A stretch of 64,000 nt of DNA from Oryzias latipes. Its lineage: Eukaryota; Chordata; Actinopteri; Beloniformes; Adrianichthyidae. This document shows, piece after piece, positions 46,589 to 64,000 of the stretch (positions are counted from its first letter, which is position 1; each line of letters starts with the position of its first letter). Location: the NCBI RefSeq assembly GCF_002234675.1, contig NC_019866.2, positions 5,313,307 to 5,377,306 on the forward strand. Reading direction: 5' to 3'. Under the pieces are notes generated by a model that ran no database searches, was not told the origin of the DNA, and saw nothing but the letters and a program-made list of their open reading frames with translations. The position numbers and the translations under genes are program-made.

Positions 46589-47764
46589 GGCAAAAATCTT
46601 TTCCAAGGTTTTTCTCGGAATAAATTTCATTAAAATAAATAAGTATTTTTACAAGACAAAAAACACATCACACACAATTAATCATCTGTGTAATAATATT
46701 TAAATAAAAATTATCTATGCAACAAAGTATAGGTAAGAAAATACACCAAAACACATACGATTTTAATAATAACAATGTCATAAATTATTTAAAAAAGTAC
46801 GAAATATAAAAAAAATTACACTTTGAATTACATCTTTAAGTACTTAGCAGCTAGCTCCTTTCTCATGTAGGAATTTCTGTAATGTACAGAATATGTTTTA
46901 AGAGCCTATTATTAATACATTTAGAAAACATAGTTTAGTAAAACCCTTTTGTTCAGTGGCATAACATTTTTTGCATCAGATTTCTTTTAACAAAGGCTTT
47001 AAAATGGTTAAGGCCACACTGACTGTAACCTGTGGTCACAACTTCACATTGTTTTCGGTCTATAATCATTCCGTTGTGGTCTAAATGAATACAAGGGAGG
47101 ACGAAGGTCCTAAAAGTGCATGGTCTGGGAATCGTTCAAGTATAATGGGAAAGATAAGAATGACTACTAAAGGTCGTAATAAGATCTTAACTGTTGCAGA
47201 GGCGGGTTTCTCTGAAATCAGCCCATCAGATTAACAACTTTTTAAATGTCAGGGACATATGGTTCAGTGCTAACTGTTATAATCTGCTAATCAGGTAATG
47301 CTGGGCCATGTTTTGTTGGGTTTTTTTTTAGCAGGACTGGCAAAACCTCAGTTTCCATCATGAAACAAGGAGCCTTAAGTTACCAGGTAACTGTTCATGA
47401 ATGTGACAAGCCTTTGTCTTTTACCAAACCCCAGTAAAATGACGCGAAGTGGAATGTGATACAACTTGTCAGGTTGGGCATCTAAACTGAAAGCACTTCT
47501 TCACACATTACGGAACAAAAACAATTCCTGGTAGTGTGTGTTTCCACAGTTACAAGTAAGAAAACTGCATAAAAAACTGAAATAACAAAAAATCCAGTTC
47601 ATTGTAATGTACGTCCACCCAGAGGTCTTTTGATGACTCCCACAAAACAGGCAGAAGGTCTGGAAACTGTAGTCTTTGTTACAAATGCCATCACACGCAC
47701 AGACAGCACAAAGAAGTGCGATGCCTGGCTCGGTTCAGGGAAGTTTCAGTCACTGGAAGTGGCA
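46589..47764. other. Intergenic between tRNA-Cys and arl5c (arl5c 3' flank)
   Basis: No gene or clear repeat is seen. The right part is expected to be the arl5c 3'UTR, but no single best polyadenylation signal stands out. Confidence 0.5.
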
Positions 47765-49832
47765 TCAGTTTACCACAACTTGTGATTTCATCCAATCTAG
47801 ACAGGCAGGTAGACTGTAGGGAGAGAAGACAGAAGTAAATAAGAGGTTAGACCAAAGCTACTATTTGCACAGAAGCTGTTTGAAAAGCTTTGTCTACTGG
47901 GTGGTTAAGTAGGACTAACAACATGAGTATGACGTGCGTGCTCAGCTCACCCTTCTCCTGTCAGGGCGCAGCAGGCCTGGACATGCCAGGGGTGGGATGT
48001 GATAGAGTTGAGTGTGAGGCACTCAGAGATCTCTGCAACTGTCATGGAGCCCTTGACATCTTGTTTATTCGCAATAATAAGAACCGCTGCGTTCTGCAGA
48101 TCCTACAACCAAACAAAAAGGAACAATCAAATGTTGCTGTGGGAAACCCAGACAAATCTGACACTTTCTACCAAACGCAGCAAAACTATTTGTGATGCTA
48201 CCTCACATGGTGAAACTTCCTCATTTTTTCACATCATTATTGTGAGCTGGTGATTTATGACTCAATCGGTTGTTTACTGTCTGTTTGTTCTAATGAAAAC
48301 CAAAGCAGTTTCCCAGAAACAAATTGTACTAATTGAAGAACGTAAAAGTTTGACGTCAAAGTCGCATTTGGATTCTCCACGCCCTTTTAAAAGGAAACAA
48401 TCAGCTCAAATTAAAAGGTGTGGGTGTGTTAGTCATTTACTAAATGTTCCATTTAGTTACAAACAAAAAGGTTTGTATATGAAGCAAAAGAGCATGGTAA
48501 GAAAATGGGAAATAAGTACCTCATGTGCAAGCATTTGGTGTAATTCCTCTCTGGTTATAGACAATCTATTACGGTCAGTGCTGTCCACCACCAAAAGGAT
48601 GATCTAAAAAAGCAAATACATGGTTGTAATATGCATCTACATAAAACCAACATAAAGCTACAAATCTTTAAAGGTTATCTGGGATTTAGTCCCGCTCCAA
48701 TCATCTTTTGATCTATTGTAAAAGTGTTCCCAGTGGTCTTTTCATTGTGATTATGCAGTTTTTAGCCAAAATCCCAAAACCTGTATCATTTTCTATGTCA
48801 TAGTTTCAATAGTTCGATAGAAGTTTGCTTCTGAGTTGCCTCTGAGACTGTTGGCATGGACTAAGCCCGCCCCCAGTTCCCATCATCTCTTTGTTAACAC
48901 TCTCTCCCGTTAGCTTCCCTGGATCTAGTTGTCTACAAGTTGATTGAAATGGAGCTATCAATTTATCTATCAACAACAAGCTTTTTCAAACAGCATTTAT
49001 TTTTGTCTGGTCCTGATTTACAGCAGTTTGAATACATAAAAATTCTAAATGCAGTTTTAATCTTAATTTGCTTTACGTACATCCTCTATCATGAGAAAAA
49101 TGCTACAAGAACCTGTTAACAACACTAACATTTTCACTGGCGTGGGTCTTTGTATATGAGATGTGTTACCTCTGTGTTGCTGTAGTAGGAGTACCAACTG
49201 GCTCTCAGACTCTCCTGCCCTCCAATGTCCCAAACCATGAAGTGAGTGTTGCGAACAATGATCTCTTCAACATTGCTGCCAATGGTGGGTGATGTGTGGA
49301 CGGCTTCTTTCGTTAGACTGGAGGAGTTTGAGAGCACATCTTTAGTCAGACATAACTATGACGACGTATCGCCGTCGAAGACGCTGGTCTATGAAAGAGG
49401 TTCAGGTCACTTACAACTGGTAGAGGATGGTTGTCTTCCCGGCGTTGTCCAATCCCACAACGATGACTTTGTGTTCTGCAGGAAAGTTCAACAAAGTTGC
49501 TCAATCAGCACAAAACAAACTGCGTGAATTACATCTGTTCTGCTAGTTCAAACATAACTACAGCACACTGATAAGATAAAAGCATGAATGTGATGAACTG
49601 AGCAGGATTACATCTCAGATGTACAGTCGAAGAACAAAAGTTTCACAATTTAAAAAGAACATTTGTGCATTATAAAATACAGTATTTAGTAATTTAATTT
49701 TTAGTGTGCTAATAACAATAGCATCTAACAAAAGCTTAATCATAACATTATAGATGATAGTATCACAGGAATGTATATATACCTACCTCTGTCTCCGAAC
49801 ACAGCCATCATCTTGGTCAAAAGAAACCCCAT
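47765..49832 (-). CDS. arl5c: ADP-ribosylation factor-like GTPase 5C, 6 coding exons, 179 aa
   Basis: Coding exons are 49832-49787, 49475-49415, 49317-49170, 48603-48520, 48102-47951 and 47813-47765 (540 nt, phases agree). It begins [13 protein letters not shown] with a Gly2 myristoylation site. GTPase motifs are all present: P-loop GLDNAGKT, switch I Thr in [13 protein letters not shown]3 WDIGGQE with the catalytic Gln, G4 NKQD and G5 CCALTGEG. Arf-like proteins act on Golgi and endosomal membranes, and ARL5 members recruit tethering complexes at the trans-Golgi. Assignment to ARL5C, and not ARL5A/B, rests on its place between PLXDC1 and CACNB1, its length (179 aa as in human) and its C-terminus [16 protein letters not shown]. 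As I recall, mammalian ARL5C has degenerate G1 and G3 motifs, whereas this one looks fully active. Intron 3 carries a family A MITE. Confidence 0.93.
48690..49110 (-). repeat. MITE family A, copy 7 (inverted), in arl5c intron 3
   Basis: It starts ttagtcccgctccaatcatc and runs to catgagaaaaatgctacaag, in reverse family order. It lies between the exons at 49317-49170 and 48603-48520. Confidence 0.7.
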
Positions 49833-50209
49833 TTTTATCAAATTTATGAGCGCCGAAAAATCAAAATAAAGTAAATACAAGAGGAGGAGAACACTCTGTA
49901 TTACCTGTCAAAAGCTGACTGATGGAAAACACGGGCTTAACTGTCCCTTTTCTGATCTTGCATGCGTGGGAGGCGCTTCTCACGGAAAACCCGCAGCGTG
50001 CAATTTCTGCTGATACGTTCAAAACCGTGGGACACGTCAGTGTATGTAAACGGGGTCTGGCACTGACCTCTTTGCCACTTTGCTATATTACTTCTAGCAA
50101 CCCTAATAAGAATAGTAGATTTTGATGGTAAACGTTATGGAATAAAAATGGAAGAAAGCTGAAAAGTTATATTTTTAGCTTTACTTTTGACAAGTTTTAC
50201 ACTCTCATG

Positions 50210-50375
50210 TTGCTGTTGTGCCTCATTGACTGTTTTAGATTTTTAACAGGTTTAATGGCCTTCTTTCGTTGTTTCAGTTTGTTTAATGTACGTATGTTTT
50301 CCTATGTTTGTAAAGCACCTCGAGGTGTTGAAGGGTAGGAAATGTACACTGTAAATAAAGTTGAATTTGAATTTA
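50210..50375 (+). repeat. LINE 3'-tail-like fragment
   Basis: The fragment reads gtaaagcacctcgaggtgtt, then gtaaataaagttgaatttga. This is the common fish LINE 3' end pattern (taaagcactttgaggtg ... aataaagttgatt). There is no coding part. Confidence 0.45.
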
Positions 50376-50720
50376 AAGCTAAACGTCATAAAGTGTTTAT
50401 CCAGCCAGACAGCCTTAAAGATAAACATAGCTGATTATCTTTGAATAATGAAAAGTCCACATCTTTTAAACATTATTATTTAATATGTCGACAAATAAGT
50501 CGTACAGCAGGTACTATCAAGTTATTAAGTTGTTTCGAAGGACTATGTAAGTATTTAATTGTTGTATTTCTTCATAAACTTTTTAACTTGAAATTATTTT
50601 TGTTGTGATAAATATTTTTCGAGCTTGGCTGAGAGTACCTGAAAGCATCTCACGTCGGAACGTCTCTGTTACGCAAACGTCACAGGCGGACTGACGACAC
50701 ACACACGCGCTCCTTTCAGT

Positions 50721-50897
50721 ATGGAAAGGGAAGAGAAACCGCTGGCGTTGCCAAGATACTTCGGAAACATTTCAGCGGCCAAAACAGAAAGCAAAACGCG
50801 GACTGATCACAATAATATAGGTATTCCCCGGAGTTTTTTGCGGGCCGTTAAGGTATTTCCACGTAACATTATCCGAGAACCAGACGGATTATTTTAA
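50721..50897 (+). CDS. Candidate intronless micro-gene, 58 aa, unknown
   Basis: The ORF starts at ATG in tttcagtATGG and reads MEREEKPLALPRYFGNISAA, then a basic/polar stretch, ending REPDGLF with TAA. The flank just upstream is CpG-bearing (cacgtcggaacgtctctgtt, gacgacacacacacgcgctc). About 100 bases past the stop lies gctgcAATAAAac, followed by a T/GT-rich stretch. Promoter-like flank, ORF and polyadenylation signal fit within about 400 bp, on the strand opposite arl5c and cacnb1. Alternatively it is a first exon, since a donor-like AAG|GTATTT follows residue 44, but no partner exon was found. No domain is recognised, and it may be a chance ORF. Confidence 0.35.
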   Translation: MEREEKPLALPRYFGNISAAKTESKTRTDHNNIGIPRSFLRAVKVFPRNIIREPDGLF

Positions 50898-50998
50898 AAA
50901 CAAACTGGTTTGGACACCTCTTGTGTTCATATGTATTTGTTTGCGCCTGTAATTAATTTGTCCATTATTTTATCTATGTAGTTATTTATAAAGCTGCA

Positions 50999-51004
50999 AT
51001 AAAA
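50999..51004 (+). terminator. Polyadenylation signal after the 58-aa ORF
   Basis: AATAAA lies in ctgcaataaaacaatg on the plus strand, about 100 bases after the stop codon at 50895-50897. A short GT-rich stretch (ttattgtgtt) follows. Confidence 0.4.
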
Positions 51005-51289
51005 CAATGTTACCCTCCTTCCATTATTGTGTTTAAAAGTATTTCAACTTTTTGGTGTTTTATTAAAACAAAAACGTTCAAGGTTCCAAATCTGAAGCTG
51101 CAGATTAAAAAGCAAACAAACTTTAAAGTGAACTTTGTTGTTAAAATTAAAACTTAAAATTGCCCACTATTGTGTCAAAAGTTATTACAGATGTTTGTCT
51201 TTTTATTATTAAAGCTTCTTAGCACATAGAGGATAACTGAGTTTGATCAATGCATTTCTTCAAAGAGGAATTGAAGACTTTTAAGATCA

Positions 51290-51535
51290 TCTAGGGAATG
51301 TGAAGGGCTGTAAACTAGTGGGAGGGAGGGGGGGGGGGGGGTTCTCCATGCCCACAACCCAGAGAAAAAAATTCTAGTGAACTTCTACCATGCTGCAGAC
51401 ACAATGTCCTAAAGAAAACACAAGATTTTTTTTTTTTAATTTAGCCTAAAAACACCATAATCATAATTAAAAGACAGCTGGTAATGCTTTTACAATAGAT
51501 AAAAAAAATGTTTGGAGTGGGCCTCAATAGGGCTC
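51290..51535 (+). repeat. MITE family A, copy 8 (3' half)
   Basis: The copy begins near gggaatgtgaagggctgtaa and continues to aaaatgtttggagtgggcct. The 5' half is missing. It includes a G run at 51330-51340. Confidence 0.65.
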
Positions 51536-52220
51536 TTAAAAGGGTAAATAGCCCCATGGCGTTCACAGTGGACAAGCAAGGAGGGGCTTCTTCCTCTTTG
51601 CTTACTAGCGCATGTCCACCACCTACAGCTGGAGGTGGCTTTGAGTGAAATGTCGAGGCGCTGCAAATCTTGACTCACAATTGGTGTAATAATTCTGTCC
51701 GGGAACCAACCACAATTATTAATTTCTCCTCAATGATCAATTCTCAAATGGTTGCCACTTCTGTGAATTAAAGGGGACACCATCTATACATCAATAACAA
51801 AATCTGAGTTCTTGATAAGTCAAAGTTCCAATTTGCGTTCAATGGCCATGTGTTTTGTACGTAGCACCCTGAAAACGGTTGGAGAAACTTGCGTGGCCAT
51901 GCGTGAACAAGAAACGGGCATTTACAGTTTTTTCATTGGAAGCGGTCGCTTGAGTTGCCCAGGGCTGTGTGAATGTGGCATAACACCTGGTATTTTTGCA
52001 TCTTTCAAAGCCGTTTATCAACTCCCCAAAGCCCACCAATGAACTGACAGGGACTTTCTGATTAAATCTTTAATTAAAATATGAATTTATCCACAGATTA
52101 AAAATGAAAGGCAGAAAAAGCAAAATGTAGCTACAATCAGGAACCAATGATACATGTTATATTTCATAATTTTAACAATTGCGATAACGCAACAATAACA
52201 TCATTAACCGATCATCATTT
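51536..52220. other. Intergenic between the 58-aa ORF and the cacnb1 3' end
   Basis: It shows no recognised gene. The plus strand 51812-52042 carries a 76-codon ORF with no domain. Confidence 0.4.
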
Positions 52221-52226
52221 CATATT
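52221..52226 (-). terminator. cacnb1: Candidate distal polyadenylation signal of cacnb1
   Basis: The minus strand reads aggtgAATAAAtatg, 2.1 kb beyond the beta1b-type stop codon. Earlier signals exist inside the family B element (near 53819), so the true end may be nearer. Confidence 0.35.
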
Positions 52227-52509
52227 TATTCACCTGAAGACAGGAGCAGGCTGCAGCAGCCCATCAAAGACATTCATGGATTCTCCATTACAGATAATGC
52301 AGTAAAGACCAAAGCTGATCCTGCCCCCCAAACACAACCCCTCCCCGGATGACACTCTTCTTTCTGGCTCACTAAAACCGAAGAGGTAAAAAATTTTACG
52401 AGAGGAAAAAAAACAAAAAAAAAAACACCAATTCCGTCAGAAAGTTAGAAGAGAGTCAGATCAAATATCAGACAAGCTAGAGGTTTAAGTGGAAGTTAGG
52501 AGTGATTAA

Positions 52510-52545
52510 TCACACGCGCGCGCACACATACATACATACATACTA
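52510..52545. repeat. Compound microsatellite (CA/CG, ACAT)
   Basis: cacacgcgcgcgcacaca is followed by four catacatacata-type units, in the inferred cacnb1 3'UTR. Confidence 0.85.
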
Positions 52546-53424
52546 TTGTACCACCATTAGCCCTGAAAGTCAGACTGTGAAGCAGGTGCAAAGAGAAGGA
52601 AACAACAGCAGGGCCGCATTTCAGAGCAGCCAACAAAGACGGATGAAAGTGAGCGCAACAAGAGTTAAGACATCCCACACAAAGGGGTGGACATGGCTTG
52701 GCGAGACATTCCGGCACTTGTGATTGGAGGTTTTCTTGAACAGGGCGTGTTTTCGGGGCGGGAGTGACTAAGGCTGGATGCTTCATCCACGTGAGCGAAA
52801 CTTGTAGGCGATGGTTTGAGGATGCATTTATGCAGAGAAAACATCAATGGAACAAATGGATCAGACGTCTGCAAAAGGCTGAACCAGGTTTGGGAAGAAG
52901 TAAACATCTTTGGAGTCTATTTATTACAATCACACTGACAACTGTAGCCACACTGATAAATTTATTAAAATGTGATGACCCCAATATATATATATTTTCA
53001 AACAGTTGGGGTGACAAAATAGTCGAGACTTAACTTTTGGGCCTCCGTTTCAAATAAAAAGTTGGTGACATTAAGGTGACTAGAGACCCTGACATTCTCC
53101 TAATGAAGTAACATCAACCCTGTTTCAGACTGCAGAGGACAGACGTGACGGACAACAGCTTTACCCTCTCACTACCACTGAAGGAGAGATCAGAATATAA
53201 TCTTTGATTCACAATTTACTGCCCCCGTGCTGTATAGAAATTCATGGTTTTCATGCAGTATTAAAGAGAAAACATATTTATTTTAAATATAACTAAACTG
53301 GTTTGCAAAAAGAAGTGGATGAGAATGGCATCTGGCAGTAGGTGTACATCATTACATTGTACTAGGATGTAAACAGATACTTGTCTGCGACAGGCACGGC
53401 CCCAAAACCCAAACGTCCTTTCCT

Positions 53425-54253
53425 TTAACCCTTAAACACCGGAGGTTTAGCTCCAGTGTTTACATTCTTTCGAGTACCGTAGCTTTTCAATCATTTACTA
53501 AATTAACGCAATTCCAGTGGATTCTGAGGCTGTTTTGCAACACTTTACGTTAGCAGTTACGTCACCCACGGAAAATGGCTTACTTCTGGCTCCAACAAAA
53601 TTAAGTAAATTCGGTCGCCATTTTCCCGTGATCTGGATGGAGCAATGTTGGAGCCAGAAGATGTCAGTAAGCAGTGATTGGTCTGAGTCAATGTTTCTAT
53701 GGCAACCACTCTAGCTAATCAGGAGTGAGTTTGTTGAAAGGTCACGTCCCTCCCTTCTGAAAGCGGGCTTGGGAGAATCTGTCAAACATTCTGAATGTTT
53801 GACGTGACACCACATGCTTTTATTGAGGCATCCGATTGGCCAGTTTATAATTTTAATAACTTGCACTACAGAAAAAATATGAAAAAAAAAAGTTGGGATT
53901 AGCAAGAATATGTTTAAATAAAGTATCAGAGTACGAGTGGTTATTCTGACAAATAGAATGACTGAGTAACAGCTGTTTATTTCTCCATAGAAGTTTAAAG
54001 GATTTTGGCTTCTTGGAGCCAGCGGGTACTTCCTATTTGGAACGGCAAGGGGGAGGAGTCACTCAGTTCAGTTCTCAACTGTATAATGTTAAGTGTCGCA
54101 TAACGGTGCACAGCTGATATGGAAACCTGCTTTTCTCAGCGTCACAATCAAACGATTCACGCTGATTGCGTAAACGATCGTAGAGTTGCGATATGTGAAA
54201 GAGTGTGTGTTATTTAGGTGTCGAAGACGACGTCTCCGGTGTTGAAGGGTTAA
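53425..54253 (+). mobile_element. piggyBac-like MITE (family B), complete copy
   Basis: The copy is flanked by TTAA (53425-53428 and 54250-54253). Terminal inverted repeats are CCCTTAAACACCGGAG on the left and CCCTTCAACACCGGAG as complement of the right, with one mismatch in 16. No transposase is present. It ends 93 bp from the cacnb1 beta1b-type stop codon, so it lies in that transcript's 3'UTR and brings a minus-strand AATAAA near 53819. Confidence 0.85.
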
Positions 54254-54346
54254 CATCTCAAGGAATCTGCCCTTTTCCCCAACCCCACATTTCTGTTCTC
54301 AGTCTGTGGCTCCCTTTTTCTCTGTAGAAAGGTGAAAGGTGAGGGT

Positions 54347-62944
<8,598 letters not shown>

Positions 62945-64000
62945 CTGAGCCAGGACAGAAAGCACAGGAATCAGGGCGAGTCATGTCACCGTGCCATGTT
63001 TGCACATACACTCTGCACAGCTACACAAAGCTCACACTGATCAGCAGTCAGTTACACTCATGCATAAATCCCGGTTGTCACTCTCTGATGCAAGAGGTCA
63101 GATTGATGGATGGCAACTTTAAGATGCTGGAGTCCATTTTCCTTTTATTGAGTGCCTATGAGAGCTCACAGCCGGGGATCAATTTTAAACGGAGAGCACT
63201 GGCCTCAATTTCTTTGTCTGCAGTCTCACATAATTAAAGTGCCCATAATTAAACCAGACGCAAAGGTGTCAAGAAAGCTCTCGTGGCTGTCCCACAACGT
63301 CTAAAGCAAATGCTGTCTTCCTTTCTTGGTATAAATCAGAAGAAACCGCCAAAATATTGCAAGGAAAATCGTCAAAACTTGATTTTTTACTAAAAAAAAA
63401 AAAAAAAAAAAGGATTTAAAGGATTTCAAATGTATCAGTCGGTGTAAATGCCAAATAATATTCTTTACTTTCTGTGAGCAAAATACTGCACCAACACCAC
63501 TAAATATAGAATTCTGAAGTGGATTTAACATGCAAGCCGCTTCCACCATTTACATGAAAAGTGAACCATTCTGTAATATTTTCTACTCATCACCTACACA
63601 CAAACATAATCCACACTGCAGCATGTGAACCCATAGACTGTGAATCCTAACAGGAGTGATTCATCCATATGAGATCCATACGCATCAGCCTGCTTTAGCA
63701 GCTGTTTTCAGATGGAGAATTGTCACACGTTCCACAGATTCGCTTTGAGCGGCAGAAAAGTTCTGGACCTGCTCCTCAACATAAAATGCAGCGGCGGAAG
63801 CTCATTTCACCTCTTTTGTACTCACTGGAGCTATAAATAAATAGTCTAAAAGCATCCAACTGGCTCCTGTCAATGCAAGGGTCAAAGCTGGCGCACCGAA
63901 CATAACAGTGCAATCCGGTTCTCTGAACTGCGTGAGAACAGAGCAGTTTAATGTGGCGTTACACAGATGAAGGCAAGAATCACTTCAAAAAATTAAGTGT
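62945..64000 (-). other. cacnb1: cacnb1 intron, upstream of the first window exon
   Basis: The sequence is non-coding. No additional exon with coding similarity to CACNB1 (SH3 or the variable central exon) was recognised before the right edge. A poly-A tract lies at 63393-63410. The short ORFs are not supported. Confidence 0.55.

Overview
The window is nuclear DNA of a bony fish. It has vertebrate genes with GT-AG introns, long AT-rich introns, a dense set of fish-type DNA transposons and SINE/LINE pieces, and a nuclear tRNA-Cys. The repeats look like those of medaka-type (Oryzias-like) percomorph fish, but the species is an inference and cannot be fixed from this sequence.

Four well-known genes lie on the minus strand, so they read from right to left. 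They are cacnb1 (3' part only, 62944 down to 54347; its 5' exons lie beyond the right edge), arl5c (49832-47765, complete), plxdc1 (44167-34892, complete, 13 coding exons) and lasp1 (31516-7548, complete, 7 coding exons, 3'UTR to about 4930). A probable fifth gene, a two-exon 77-residue single-pass membrane protein, lies just downstream of lasp1 (4272-3764). I assigned exons by translating each candidate, checking splice signals and requiring phase agreement. The four known genes close in frame at 234 aa (lasp1), 460 aa (plxdc1), 179 aa (arl5c) and 407 C-terminal residues (cacnb1). cacnb1 shows two alternative 3' ends, a beta1a-type end and a beta1b-type end.

The set matches the human 17q12 neighbourhood LASP1 - PLXDC1 - ARL5C - CACNB1. 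Here lasp1 points the same way as the other three, and no FBXO47 coding exon was recognised between lasp1 and plxdc1. The proteins do not form one pathway: an actin/focal-adhesion adaptor, an endothelial receptor, an Arf-like GTPase and a calcium-channel subunit. The cluster is a conserved block, not an operon.

The rest is intron and intergenic DNA rich in mobile elements. There are eight copies of one MITE family (A), four copies of a TTAA-flanked piggyBac-like MITE (B), a 1.1-kb element with long inverted repeats and an apparent intron (C), a hAT-like MITE (D), a MITE with GGTAA ends (E), a degraded Tc1-like transposon, a 5'-truncated L1/Tx1-type LINE with a perfect 17-bp target duplication, a second LINE remnant, SINEs and microsatellites. 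Most interesting are the small membrane-protein gene after lasp1, a compact intronless 58-aa ORF with its own polyadenylation signal at about 50.7 kb, a promoter-like CpG segment in plxdc1 intron 1, and a perfect 21-bp hairpin at 16.9 kb.
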